Made by a program: the position numbers and the translations under genes. The notes beneath the pieces are model-generated. The model saw only the letters and a list, made by a program, of their open reading frames with translations. It had not been told where the DNA came from and made no database searches. From positions 126,927,105 to 126,991,104 of the forward strand of contig NC_068939.1 in assembly GCF_016801865.2 (NCBI RefSeq): a stretch of DNA of 64,000 nt, read 5' to 3'. The DNA is from Culex pipiens pallens. Its lineage: Eukaryota; Arthropoda; Insecta; Diptera; Culicidae. This document shows positions 11,701 through 26,700 of this stretch, piece by piece (the first letter of the stretch is position 1; each line of letters begins with the position of its first letter).

Positions 11701-14700
11701 AACCCGTTAGCATTCACGAGCGAATGAGACTCGCAAGCAGCCAGCGAGTGGCCCGAGCTGTTCACATAGAGAACAAATACATCGTGAAAATATTTGCCTA
11801 CTCCGTCGCTCGACGACACTCACACAGTAGAATGCTCAACGAAGAGCCATTCTCACAAAATGCCAGCGCGGCAGTCTTTTAGTCTTCACACCCTCAGTTT
11901 GCCATCAATTTGATTTTTTCTTGGTGGAAGTTTCTTTGAATTATGTCTATAATGTTATCAAATCAGAATAAATGCACAATTTAATTGATAACATTGATTT
12001 TAGGCAACCCAAAACAATGAGTATAACGCAGCGCATCAGAGAAAAAATGTTTCCAGTTCAGAGTGATCGGAGACGTTCAGCCAGCCTGAGCCGATCAGAG
12101 AAAGAAGGAGAATAGAAGAGAGAGTGTTCGAGAGCGAATGGTGTGAAAGTGACAAACGGTAGGAATTCATCAGGGCAGTATCGCGTCGCCTGCTATTTGT
12201 GCTCGCGGTTGGAGTGGTGGATTTTGAGCAATCAGGACCCTTTTTTTTTTTTGGGAGGGTGATCCAGCCGCACATCGTTGATGTCGAAACCTCTAAACTG
12301 GGCCCTCGTCCTGTCACGTCCGTCAGTAGTCTTGTCGTACATTACAACTAGAATCAGATCTGCCAATGAATTAGTACACTTCGACCAAATAAACACTGAC
12401 GCTGTATGGATCTGACTCTAGAATAAATGCACAGTTGTGTGTTATTCATAAGTCCAAAATGTTCAATTATTCATATAAGTCCAAATATTCATTTGCGGAT
12501 AACTACCTACCTTGAATTGAATACAAGATTTAAAGCAACCTATCCGAAAGCTACTCTTATCTCAAATCCCCGACATTTTAATTATTAACCAAAAAAAAAC
12601 GTTTCTTTTAAAACCTGTCTGGCTTTTTTAAAAAAACAAAAAAAAAATAACAGTTGAAATTTTACAAGTCGTGAATTCGACGTCGTCGTGCTATCTTGTC
12701 GCACCCGCCATTTTGACGTTCCGAGAAAAACGCGTTTTAATGTTTGACCTTGAATATTCAAAAACGAGAGCACGCAATGTAAACAATAACAAACACGTTT
12801 TGTTTGGCTCACCATTCTGTGCATTGTCCCAAAGTTTGGTTGAAGTTGGTTGCTGGAGTCCTGAGTTATAATTACAAATGTTTACAGTAGTCTAGCTTGT
12901 ACGTGCGACAAACGCATCCTGACTTTCCTGGCCTGAAATCCCTTTGGCCATTTGTCGCACTTACATCAATTTTCATGGAGTGACAAGATAGCACGACAAT
13001 ATTGAAACTACTTTTATATGTAAAGTGACAAAAATGCACGGAGTTTTTTCGGTTTTTGTTGAATATCTCAGGATTGAAATCGAATTTTGGGGATCTGTGA
13101 AGGTCAAAAGGTGAGGCATTGTGAGCTGCACAAAATGGCGTTCTTAACTCAATTTGGCCCAAAATGCACGTACGACAAGTTAGCACGATGGCGACGAATT
13201 GAAAAAGAGACGACCATTTGTTCGTCAGAATTCCAGTAGATCCTCGATTCGCAACAATGGTCGATACAATCATAATCCGACAACCGTTAGTTCAACAGAT
13301 CAACGAATTTAGTCCGATATCATTTCACTATTGATTGATCGAGACTCTATGGAAATTTTGACAAATCAGAATGGTTTTTATGCTACTTGAATGAAAATCA
13401 CCGATTCTGATAGAATTACTATATTCACTGTTACTAATTTTGTCCCTAAATAACTAAAGGCAAAGTATAAAAAGTTGATATTTATAGTTAAAATCCTAAA
13501 TTCTACAAACACTATTTTTTTAAACCCGCATCCTAACCTGACACCCACATTAAGATAGGGAAAAATCACATATGTAGCGGTTCATTGTACAAATGTGATA
13601 TTTCCACTATCGGAGAACCTCCTTGTCTCGATGACAGCTTACCGGCCATCGATTAAGCCCTGAGACTACGCCAAAGTGGGTTCTCGCAGCATGAAGTGGT
13701 GTCCATGTGTAAAAATGGAAGCTTCAGCAATATACTGAATACTTCGATTTTAATTCCACATCGAATCAAATCATACTCTTTGCCAAACAAGCATCAAACC
13801 TATGACACTCATTATGACAAAGCCCAGGGGGATTTTGAGCAATCAGGACCCTTGCAATAAAAAAAAACCCTATTTTTTTTTTTTTTTCGATATGTTTTAG
13901 GGGACATCAACAGCCAAATTTTCAGAAATTTTCAGAATGGGCAAAAATTCGTTGACCGAGTTATGATTTTTTTAATCGATACTGATTTTTTTTAAATCGA
14001 AATATTGGTCGCATAAAATTTTTCATCTCCATTTTCCGATGTAAAATCAAATTTGCAATCAAAAGTACTTGCTTTTTTGAACATTGTTGATACGACCCTT
14101 AGTTGCTAAGAAGTTTTTTTTCGAAAACAATATTTTCATTTTTTTTAATCAAGACTAACATATCAAAAGAGCGTAATATTCAATGTTTGGCCCTTTTGAA
14201 ACTATAGTCTTGATTTAAAAAAATATATTTTCGAAAACATCGGAAAATTTCTGGAATGTTTCATATTTTAACATTGAAAATCGGACCATTAGTTACTGAG
14301 ATATCGACATTAGAAAATGGTGGGTTGTTTGGGTGAGACTTAGAAAACATCAATTTTCCTGTTTTTCAGCAACTAATGGTCGTATCAACAAAGTACAAAA
14401 CAGCAAAATATAGAGAATTTTCTCAACCTTTCAAAAAAAAATTTCAAAAGTGGGCAAACATGTGCACTAATTTTGAAAAATTAAAAACTTCGACTATTTT
14501 CAAAGAAGTTTCCTATAAATGGCTTAATCTTGAAAACTGTGCACTTTATGAAAATTTCACTGAAGTACTTTTTGATTGCAAATTTGATTTTACATTGGAA
14601 AATGAAGTTGAAAAATTTTTGCGACCAATATTTCGATTTTTTAAAGAAATCAGTATCGATTTAAAAAAAATCATAACTCGGTTAACTATTTTTTTCACTA

Positions 14701-17700
14701 CCTCGAAATTTCTGAAAAGTTGGATTTTGATGTCACCTAAAACATATCAAAAAATTAAAAATAGGGTTTTTTGCAAATCAAGTTTTAATGACAAAAAGTT
14801 TAATAAAAAATACCCAAAAACTTTTTTACCGTGTATCATTTAATTCCAGTGTAGTCCGTATCTATACCTACAACTTTGCCGAAGACACCAAATCGATCAA
14901 ACAAAATCCTTCAAAAGATTCAGTTTTTTTGAATTTTCATACATCATTTTTGTATGGACAGCTGCCAAATTTGTATAGAATATTGTATGGACAAACTAAT
15001 GATGCAAAATGGCTTTTTTGGGCATACAGAAGGCACCAAAAAGTTTCAGCCGGATTAAAAAATACAAAAATTAAAATTTAAGAAAAAAGACCGATTTCGT
15101 AGAGAATTGCTCAGCAATTAAAACTAAATCAAGATATGTAAAACGCTTCTACCAACAACATGCCGAAAACAATTTTTTGATTGATTCATTCTGAATGATT
15201 TTTTTTAATCAATGGTAACTTCTGCAGCATTAAGCAATTTGTGATAATTTGACAATTATGCTTGAAATTGACAACTTAATCTCAAAAGAGCAGTGGTGAA
15301 TTCAAACTACCGTGGTAAGTTTCAGATCATTCAAATCTACCGTTAAATTGACGATTGACGTGTATTTGAATGTAATTTACGCCTGGTACCGGGGCATGAC
15401 TGAATTTTTCAAAGATTTTCTCATTGTCGTCCCACCGTTACCCTATAAATCTTTCCCGTTTTGATTTAGTTCAACGCTCTTTTGACGAAAAAGTCCATGA
15501 GTTCGGTGGAGAGAGAAATTTGTGCCACTCCGACTGCCATACTTTCAAGCCTGCTTCGGAATGGTTTCTCAGGTTTCCAAGGTCGAAATATTTATAAAGC
15601 AAGGAGTGTGCAGTTTCAGTGTGCTCTTCCTTCTCAGCTTTATTGACTTCTTTTCACATATGATTTCAACCATAAGACGATAATAAGCACGTCGGAAGCT
15701 TAAACTTATTCGAGGAACTTGGATTTTTTTTGGCAAATTCATTCAATTTAGTCGTGATGTAAAGTGAAGTTGCACAAACAATATTTTTCAGAGTGTGTGC
15801 CAAAAAACAAAAGATTACACAACCACCATGTGACGAGGGCTGGCAAATTTGCCATTTCACTTCATTTGTGCATTAATTTTTGGCACCAAACCGGTCGTAC
15901 GTGGCATATGGTTCTGAATTGATGGACAGGATTAAGGTTCGACCCAGTTTGTTTGCCAGTTTCTATCATTAAATAACCTAAAATATACAAGTCTGATTGT
16001 CTGTGGGCGTCACCTACCTTTGACGGCGTCCAGACACTCGAGGAACGTCTCCATGTTCCGCTCGCAGGTGGCCTCGTTCAGGTAGAAGTAGGTACGTGCA
16101 CTTTGTACTTTGTAGCGCCGATCGGCGAACGTTTTGTCCACGCTGTACTGGGCCGAGGCGGGCTCCCCGGACAGGCTCGCCCCCGAGGACGATACAGAAG
16201 CCCTGCGAAGAATTGAGCAAACAATTAGCGATTAGTCACGTGTTTTGGAAACCGTTAGACGAAACAACGAGCGTTAGTTCCTCAAATGGCCACGCGATTC
16301 GTGGTGGCGCTGTCACAACTGTCAAAGCTACAAAACCATAAGATCTGTCGGCGTAATACTTACTCCACTTCACGCTTCTCTGCTTCCTCCTGGGAGAGGT
16401 CCTCCTCGACCGAGTAGTCAAGAATGGGCTTGACGCCGAACGATCGCAGTCTGGTGATCAACCCGGCCGAGCGAATCAAACGGTTGCGCCGTACCGGAAC
16501 GTTGATGGAGCCGCACATTTCAAAGAGCGAGAAAAATAAAACGGAAATCCAGTGATTAGTCGACGATGTGCAGTTTGAGTATGAGCTCGGAAAGAAGGTT
16601 ATAAACAGAAATGAACAGATACAGTAACAAACGAAAAACGAGTCAATGTACAAAGGTATAGAATTTGAAGAGTTTTCATTTTTGATTAAGAATTTGAGTT
16701 TCTGGAACGAAGTCGATGTAGAAGATTGCATGCCTTTGTGTTGAGCTTGAAGATTTTATGGAAATTTGGACATTTTAAAGAATACATCTAAAAAAGAAGT
16801 CTCGTATTACCGATACTAAAATTTGAAGCATTTGTTACTTTCTATATTCAGCAATTCCATTTGAAAAGAGCCTAAACCAAAAAAAAGTTCTCCGATCGGG
16901 CTCAACATTTTTCGGGGGGTTCCTCGGCCAAAATAATTAGATCCGTATTTTTTTTTTGTTTGGCCATTAGGGTGACCTACATCATGCTAGGGTGTTTCGA
17001 AAAATTGCAATTTTCGTAATTTTTCGCAAAAACCGTAAGTAAACTTAAAATGGCGTTTTGACCGTGTCTGGACCAAAGACCCTATGGCTCAAAATATTTT
17101 TATCGGATTCCTCGGAAAATTTCACTTATCAAAAAAAATTGGCGATGTCGAACCGTACGTTTCCGAGATTTGATTTTTTGAAAATGAAAACTGAGTTTTT
17201 CGACGCGCAAAAAAATCAACTTTTTTCACTAAAACTCCTATTACATTATAATTTCAACGGTGACTTATACATGTTTGGGTATCAAAATTTTCGTAATTGA
17301 AAGATGCAACTTTGGTCCAAACACGGTCCATACGCCATTTTTAGTTTTCATACGACTTTTTAAAATGTTAAGCTAGATTTTTGAAACTTCTTTCAAACTT
17401 GGAAAAAAAGTGGTTTTTGCGAAAGATTACGAAAATTGTCATTTTTCGAACCACCCTAGCACGATGTAGGTCACCCTAATGGCCAAACAAAAAATACTAT
17501 TTTGAAGAAAACACAGAAAAATGTTGAGCCCGATCGAAGAACTGTTTTCGGTTCTTTTCGAATGGAATTGCTGTTTTATGAGATATTTCTCGTAATAAAT
17601 TTAGTTGGAACCATTCAAAGTTAAAAGCAATTCAAATTGCATTTACAGCCTTAGTCCATGCTACAAAGATTTTGGAAACACGTACATTTTTTAACATTTC

Positions 17701-20700
17701 TATTTTTTTATCTTTATTTGTTTATTTCTTATGCTACGTCTTTCCACTGACAAAAATACGTAAATTTCCACGGTAACTTTGAATTCACCTCCTTTCAAAC
17801 GACAGGTTGTTTCAGTTACTGAATGCAGGCACACAAATAAACATTTCATGTGATCATGCAATCAAATGTAGATGGCACTGATGAGAAAAATGTTCAATTT
17901 TGATTTTGATGTGGATTCTGATAAATTTGTTCAATAGTTATTTGTCTATTTGTCTGTGGTCTTACTGCCAAGAAATTGAAATTTTCTGCGAAATAATGAA
18001 AAATATCTGATTTAGCATTACACAAATAAAGAGTGAAAATGTAATCAGAACCTTGTTTTGAACAATGCACAATCAATTTTATAATATTTTCTTTAACATA
18101 AAACCAAAGACAAGCAGACGTAAACCGGGGAACATTTTGAGTAAAGTACTTGTTCGGTAACTGGGCTGAGAACGTAGCCCAGTCACTGAATGCTGCTCGT
18201 TTACTGGGCTGAACGAAACATAACGAGGGGACCACCGATGCATAAAATTTCCCTGATGAAATATAAAAGTAAAAGTTACTTAAATATATTTACAATGATT
18301 TGCTTTCATATTTCTTTAATTGTGACTTGAATTTAAATAAAAGTTTGAAAAAAGTGTTTTTTTTTTGCAATTCCGTCGTGAAACTACTTACTTTTCCTGT
18401 CATTCTTGAACGACGAAATAGCCTACTTTTCTGTACCAAAAATAACAGAATCGAATAGCAACACTTTTCCAAATAAATGCTGAAAAGATCTACTTTTCAG
18501 CACTCAAATAAGACAGACTTTTCAACGGTGAAGTTGGCGTGATTTTTAGAGTTCTACTTAACAATAACAAATCGAAATTATTCCAAGGTAACCTTATCGT
18601 GGTTCGATAATGATATCAATTTTTCTATAACAATCATCTGGACGATAACGATGGAAGTAACTTAATCGCTATCGAAATACGATATTTTTTTTGGTTATTG
18701 CATAACCAAAGCAAAGATAACTTATTTTAAGTAAATTCCTAAGTTGAACTAATTTCAAAAATAAAACAAGGTTTTAATAAAACCTTATTTTGATAATTTG
18801 ACAAGTTTTAAAATAACACAACAATTTTTACAGAATACCGTATTTTCCTAATAATTTAAAAAAAAAATACAGTATGGGTATTTTTTATAAATCGATGCAG
18901 GAATTTAAATTGATTCTCACAAAACATAATATTTTTTTGTTGCACATTTGAAAAAAATCAACTTGCAATGTCGGAATCAATCGGCTTAAATTGTGTTAAT
19001 ATTTGACTAAATTTTAGTTTTTATTCTAAAATACTAAAATTTGCACAAAATACCGTAATTTTACAAATATTAAAATTAATAATTTGCAATATAGGTATCA
19101 AACGACGCGACACTAGGCCATAGCAAAATTTTATTTTAAGTTATTGTAGAATAATCATGTAATCCTATAGAAATCCTAAATATGACTAAAATATGACACA
19201 TTGACTGCATTCTAAGGGCAGCTTCAGCGAACAAAATTACATGGAAAAACATATAGTTGGAGAAATTTTGGTTTTCGTTAGGTTGAATTTTTACTTGAAA
19301 ATTAGATATCTCAAATTTAAAGAAAAATATCCATAAGAAATGTTTATTTTTTTCAAATTGGTATTCGCCGATGAAATTATAATAATCTGCAGAATGTTCC
19401 AAGAATGTTGTGAATTTTTCGGAAAGATTTTTTTACGAATTTTCAAATAGATTTGTTGTAACTTTTGTGAGAAAGCGGAAAATTTTATAAGTACTCAAAA
19501 ATTCCATAAAATGGATCAAAAAATCAAATAGTCTCAGAAACAATTCTTCAAATATAGCATCATGTTACTCAGACTTATTTTTGAAAGAAAGGTCTAAATA
19601 TTCCTAGCTTTTTTGCAAAAGAGCTTGACAAAAATTTGGAGCTGTTTTTTTCTCTAAAACAAACAAAAAATAAAAATAACAAAGAGAAGCCAATGTTTGA
19701 AAGTATCTTTACAGACTAACAGCAAATTATTGGAAAATGATAACTTTTTTTAATTTGGAAAAAGTAATTTTTAGTGACAAGAATAACATCAATCATTGAA
19801 TTCTTCCTCTTTCAGAATATAAAACAGCACGTGATTACGTCACGTAAATTTTGAATTTAAGCAATATAAAGTGCCAAATTTGTTCGTCCAAAGTTTGAGC
19901 ATGATTATTTCTTTTCCTGTACACTCAACAACACATTTATTAAGAACGTAAAAATGAAAGGAAAATTCTTGCGTTTTTTTTTTGCTTATTCATCATTCAG
20001 AGTGCAAAACGAAATGCGAAAGGGGGGCCAAGCAAGAAAGTTCCTCTGCTGCTCTGAGTGATGTGTGTGTGAGACGAGTAGAAACCTCTCAAGCGTCGGC
20101 ACGATCAGGAATCGGTCCTCTCCGGCGACAAAGTGTCCGTAGAACGTCGACTTCATCAGCTGGACGAAGAGCTTGTCCCCCATAATGGCTTTGGTCAGCT
20201 TCATGATCTGCACGGGCCCCGCGAGGATTCGGAGAAACACGGATTTTTTTTTTTAATTATAAAATTATACCAAAACCATGGAAAAGAGAGAAAAACGGAA
20301 AAAGAAAAGAAAAAAGCGAAAAAAGAAAAAGAAAATAAATTCAGACTGGTCGTTGGCCGCTGGCAATGTACCTTTCGAGTGTTGGAACAATTTTGACTTG
20401 ATCTTCACCAGCCACGAAATGACCGTAGAATGTGTACTTCATGATCAGGGTGAACAGCTTTTCGCCGAGGATGGTTTGTGCGATTTTCATCAGCTGTTTT
20501 TTGTTTTGTTGCATGTTTGATTGTTTGTATTGTTTTATGTAGTTGTTGCGCGTAGTACACGATGAAGCAGTTCCGAATTGTTTTGTTGATTTGTTGATGT
20601 TTTTTTGATTTTTGCATTCACACAGGCAAGTCAAGCAGCAAATTTTGAGTTTCGAGACCAGATGATGGTTTGTCGTGATTTTCATTCCAATTCGAGAGAG

Positions 20701-23700
20701 AGAGCAGGCATATAACGATGGAAGAGAATAGAGAAAATTCACATTTTGTTAGTAACACTGCAATATCTGTATAATATAAGTGATGTTTGAAATAACTAGC
20801 AAAACTACTGACATATGATATTTCTACAGACAAACAGGCATGAAATTGAAATTGTAACGATGAAAAAGGTCTTACTCTTCAACAAATTTTTCACAGTTTC
20901 ACGTCTATTTGTCTGTTCAAATTACATGCAGTTTGGTCTTATCTTTAGATTCAATCACAGTCAGTTCGGTTAGTTAGATGATCTATTATGTTAACTTAGG
21001 TTAAACAAAAAACTAATCTAACGTGAAACTGTTAAATAAAGAATTATGACTAAAAGTTACTCAAAGTTTCACATCTTATTAGTCTGTGGTTTTAGCAAAT
21101 GTATCACACACTTCCCCAGAATCATGACAGCAATCAAGGCGAGACGGTGCTAAATTTTTTGCAATAAGATTTATCAGTAGTCAAGGTCGAATCGTCCAGC
21201 CATGGTCCGGTCGTCACGAAATATTCTAAACCACTCGAGATTGTGAACGAACAAACAGTTGAGGGTGCCCCAAACTCCGGGCCGTAAAATGACTACGACC
21301 GCACAATAGCGTTTGCCGGAATGGCCGAAAAAAGCTATAAAGTTCAATTTAATTCCGCAATTTGCCCAAACTAACGCACCCCACCCCAAGCGCGATTGAA
21401 CAAATGTGAGGATGATAACAAAAAATAACGAATCACGGCTTGTTGTCAAGTGCATAAAAGATAAAAAAAAAGCAGCTTCTTAATTTTTTTTATCTTTTAT
21501 TTTTTAAAGGGTTAAAATGGATGATAATATACATTTTTATGTATGTTACTATTGTGATATTGTCTCAGGAACACAAATATGATAAAATTATCACCATAAA
21601 ATGGGATCTAAGTGGTCCCCCAAGCAAAAATTTACAACCAAAAAATTCACTAAAAGTAAAAGTGTCTATTCAATATGTTAAACTGCCTTACCCGAAGCGG
21701 TCAGATGGTCAGATGGTAGTCCCAGATGTCCCCTACAAGCTGCAGGTCGATCCGAGTTGATATCTGGATGGAACACTTTTTATAATTTGAGTTTGAAAAT
21801 TATGCTATTTTTTCACTAAAATTCCATAAACTCCCTTTAAAATTAACCAATTGGGGTGCTTCTTCCTGCATTTTGTTGCATTTTTGAAGCCCTTTAAGAT
21901 GCATTTTGAATTTTGAAATTAAATTGAATTTTGCCTAAGTTATAGCCTTTTAAAGATTTTTTACGTTTTTGAACCTTCAAACTTTGTGTCCCGATTTGCC
22001 CCACTTCCCGTTGACCTAGAGTGCTCATATTTTGGCCAGATGCTAGTTATATATGTACAAACAACCCCTGAAAATTTCAGGCAGATTGGTGAGGTCGATG
22101 CGAGATGGGTACCGTAAACCGGGGTTACTTTGATAGGATTTCAATTTGTTTTTAGAATATTTTCCAACAGGTAAGGTTTTTCTCAAGATTATTATTTTTA
22201 AAACATGTACTGGGGTAGGCCACACAAAGTCCATGCACTATTTTGGAAAAAAAGTTTTTTCAATAGTGTTTAGAAAAATAGTTACGTAAAAAATTCTTGG
22301 TTTTAATTCCGGGGTGACTTTGATAGTCATAGTTTTTTCTTGTTAAAATCATATTTAAGATGTTCAAACTTAATTTGTACGTTAAATGTACCATCACTAA
22401 AGTAGCTGATATAGTTTGTAAGAAAAAAATCAATGTTTATATTAAGTTAACTAAGTGTATAAGCTTTTTAACAAAATACATATAAATTTTAGGTAAAATT
22501 GTTAAAAAGTCGGAATTTTGCCTGAAATTTGTTAAAAATAGTTTTGTTTATAAAATTATCGATTTATATTGCATTTTAAACTGAATTCGAAGCACGAATC
22601 ACAAGTTTTCACATTTTACATGAAATTTGTTCAACTGAATTTGCCTATAAATTTGGAGATTCTTTTTAATTGTGTTTCAAAAACACATATTATTTATTAT
22701 TTACAAACTTTTTTAACCTTCTCCTAGTGGAAAATTATCCAAAGAATCCGAAAATGCATTCCGTTTTCCGATTAAAAATCATGTTCATTGAGAAAATCAT
22801 GACACTTTGAGAAGTTTAAAATAATGGCTTTCATCCACATTTTCTTAACTATAGTTAACTAACTTTATAAACTTTTCAAAAATTTATGAAAAGTTCTTCA
22901 TGAGGTACTTTGAACACTTCTCTACCACGGTCAGTATGTTTCTGAACCATTCCTTACGTATTTTAATTGTAATCTTCATTTTGCGGAAAAATCGCAAACC
23001 TATCAAAGTAACCCCGGCTATCAAAGTCACCCCGTTTTACGGTATGCTTTGCTCGTGGACTCGCTCTTAATATCTGGAGCAACATTTGAAAGGGACGGTA
23101 CGACATAGCGCTTACGGCCTTTGATTACACGTGTATAGGGGAAATATACGCATTTTAAGCCTATTAAGTGGTCGTGTTTGAATGATGCTGGAATATCTGG
23201 TGTGTTCCTTGAAATTTAGTAAAACCAAGTACACCAACGAGTAGAGCAACTTTTTGTGAACATTTCTGTTTATTGTCACATTTACTAAACGTTATTCTAT
23301 TCCTTTTACAAGCATTTAAAAAAAATCCCAAATGTATTCTAATCAGTCGAGAATGCATTGGGCCACGTTCATTTTCCTATTTTCAGCTTAGATCTTTTTT
23401 CTTCCAGCGCTCTTTTGGGTCTGCTTAGTGCTGCCAATTGTGATGAAATTTCAGGCTCACTCCAACAGAGTTATCTAAGCCCAAGCTCACGTACACTAGC
23501 ATCCCATTATTTTTGCTGGTGGGTACAAAATTTAACCTCAATCTTTTCCGTGTACGTACACGCAATTGAGGTTTTGCAGCGCGCCTGTGTTTCAAATGTA
23601 GGTGGCGCCAAAATGAGGTTACTTGCCAAAAATCGTATTTCTTTCTGCTGAATTGAAGAACAAAATCGCTTATTTCTCATGATTCCCTGCATCAATCTTA

Positions 23701-26700
23701 ATGAAACTTGTTGCAAAAGACGAGAAAATTTTTTTGCTTTAAAATAATGAACATCAATTTTTGGGCGCGCAAAAAATTGTGAACTTTTTCTTTAAAAAAC
23801 ATGTTTTGGAACACGAAAAAATGAGTTTCCCCGTATATATAAATGAAATAAACAGTTATATAGTTGATAACAGATGTGGTAACGTATATCCAACAATTTT
23901 CATTGATTTTTGACAGACTTTCTTGCCAAATAGTCCAAATTACTATCTTTTTCTAAATATACAGTTTTCTCATGAAAAATCAAACAAATATTGGAAAGTT
24001 ATACACCAAATTGTTGGAAATAATTTTTCTCAACCGAATCCTGCATAAGTTTTATAAAAATGTTGATTATGAAGGAAAAAACACATTTATTCAAAAAATC
24101 ATAGGTTTACGCTATTTGTTTATAGATGGCGACATGTGTCTTTTAGCTTTGCTGCAAATCCTCTATACATGCGCACGTAGATAACTCTACTGGCGCTGCT
24201 GGTGGTGTTGGTGGCCACCCTTTGTTCTTTAGGGAGCGTTCTTTTATTACGTAACGTGAAAAATCGGACTTTTAGACCCCCCCCCCCTCGTAACATAATT
24301 TCCATACAAATTTTAAAAAAATTGCATGGAGCGTTACACGGCCTCCGACCCCCCCCCCCTCCCCCCTACTGCGTTACGTAATAAAAGAACGCTCCCTTAT
24401 TTGCCTTCGCTTCTCGCTCGGTTTACTTCAGCCTTCGATTGGAATGGGTCGTCAAAATTCAAACGTCAAAAGACTTGGCGCGTTTGTTTTTTCTTATGGC
24501 GCTTGCTAGCTATTTACATGTTTCGGGATTATTTTTCAAGTGAGTGACTTACTAATGTTCAAAAGAACATGTTGCCGGTAGTTGGAAGCAATTTTATATC
24601 TTAAGCGCTTTGAAATCGTTAGCGCAAGTGATAAGATATTGATGGCGACTTTTGTTAAGAGGTTACATACATGTAGAAAATCACAAAATTTCATATTACA
24701 GAAAATACACTAAATTCACAAAAAAGATGATTTTCAATCACTCCTGAAAGTTTCATAAAGATATTCTGTGACTGAACTGGAGTAAGAGACGATTTAAGTT
24801 CAAAATTTTGCCATGCGCAAAGCGAACTGTTAAACTTTGTAAGCGTTTTTGTTCTGAACACCGAGTCGATTTACGGGTGCCACGATATCTCGAGATGGGA
24901 TAGACCAAATTGGCTGATATTTGGGGTGAAGACTCTCAAGACCGATTTTGAAATTTTGCATTAAAAAAAACAAAAATTAAAAACTGACGATTTTTTATAG
25001 AAAAACATAAAAATATTTTTCTCTTTTTTTAGATTAAGTTTTGAAAATCGGTCTTCGTCATGCACACAGGACCGGTTTAACGAGTCTTAACCAAAATTTT
25101 AAGCCAATTTGGTCAAAGCAGTGCTATGAAATAGTGGTACCCGTTTTTTGAAACTGCTATACTGCCCCTGATTGCATAATGTCCCATATGCATTTTCATC
25201 GATTTCATGTTATTGATGCAGTTTGGTTCAAAATCGTGGTCTCTTTCAAAAGAGCCTATAACATCCAGTACTTTGTTCTAGAAATCAGGAGGAAATCCAG
25301 TTTTTTCGCGAAAACTTAACACGTAGCCTTATGTATGGGACAAACTTCAAATGCGTTTTTATCAGCTTGCTGTTTATGCATATGGGACATTTATGCGAAC
25401 ATGGGCAGTATATTAAAATAGTTATATCTCGGCAATGGTACATCCAAATGTCTTCATATTTATTTTGTTAGTTGATGAAAAAGTTTAGTTTAATGCCCTG
25501 CAAAAAGATTTAAAAATAGTTTTACTGTGTGCTCTTAAGCAGTTAAGCCCTCATCATATGAGATTAAAAAGAAAGGTCCACGTGGTTTATGGTCCTGGAT
25601 GACTTTTTTTGTAATAAGATTTTGTAAATTTTTATTTTCAACCAAAATTTTTAGCGTAATGCAGAAAGGATTTCACCATGTGATGATTGTCTGAGTTCCA
25701 GTTGGCTAGGAATCAATAATTGGGAATACTAGAGATAAGGAAAGGAAATTGGGAGACAGGATGTGCTGAATGCTGATGCTCCACTTTTTATTAAGGGGAT
25801 AAGAAAAAATCTCCACGGTTTCCCAAAATAAGTTTCGCTTGGAGTTGGACGGTTTTTGCGCCCATTGGCATGATATAAGCTAGGGCGTCCAATTTTCCCG
25901 GGTTTTGAATTTCCCGGAATACGGGGAAAATATTTTTTGAATCCCGGGAATTCTTTTTTAGTGTCCTAAAATCTTTGTTTTGATTCTATTTTTTATGTTT
26001 TTCAAGCTTAAAATTATAGAATTAGCTCAATAGTAATAGTTGGTGATAATCTACAATTCAATCTAAACAAGGACATCAGGACCATCAATTTGTAATACAA
26101 TATGGTTTAAATTTAACAAGTCTTTTATAAATGGGTGATTCTCTACCAACTCACACGAAATCGGGAAAAGTTGCCCCGAACCCTCTTCAATTTTCGTGAA
26201 ACTTTACCCTAAAGGGTAACTTTTGTCCCTGATCACAAATCCGTTTTTTGATATCTCGTGACGGAGGGGAAGTACGACCCCATTCATTTTTGAAAATGCG
26301 AAAAAAGAGGTGTTTTTCAATAATTTGCAAACTGAAACGGTGATGAGATAGAAATTTTATGTCAAAGGGACTTTTTTTGTAAAATTGGACGCCCGATTTG
26401 ATGGCGTACTTAAAATTCCAAAAATACGTATATTTCATCGAAAAGACACTAAACAAGTTTCAAAAACTTTGGAACGTGTCATTTAAAGGGAAATTTAATG
26501 TACGTTTCAAATTTACATTAACTCGGAAGCCCACACAATGATTCCTTCCTAAGTATCTCTTTATTTTGATGTTGGATAACGTATTACTCGAAACAATAAC
26601 ATACAGAATATCTAACGCTTCTAGCTTTGTTCAGCAATCTTTAAATATTGTGATATCATATCAAATGGAAATTATCATAATTTTTTTATCTAAATTATCA

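Noticed and set aside
14376..14843. 155-codon ATG frame rich in Lys, Phe and Asn
   Set aside because: It lies in a dispersed repeat module with an inverted duplicate; the composition follows the AT-rich DNA.
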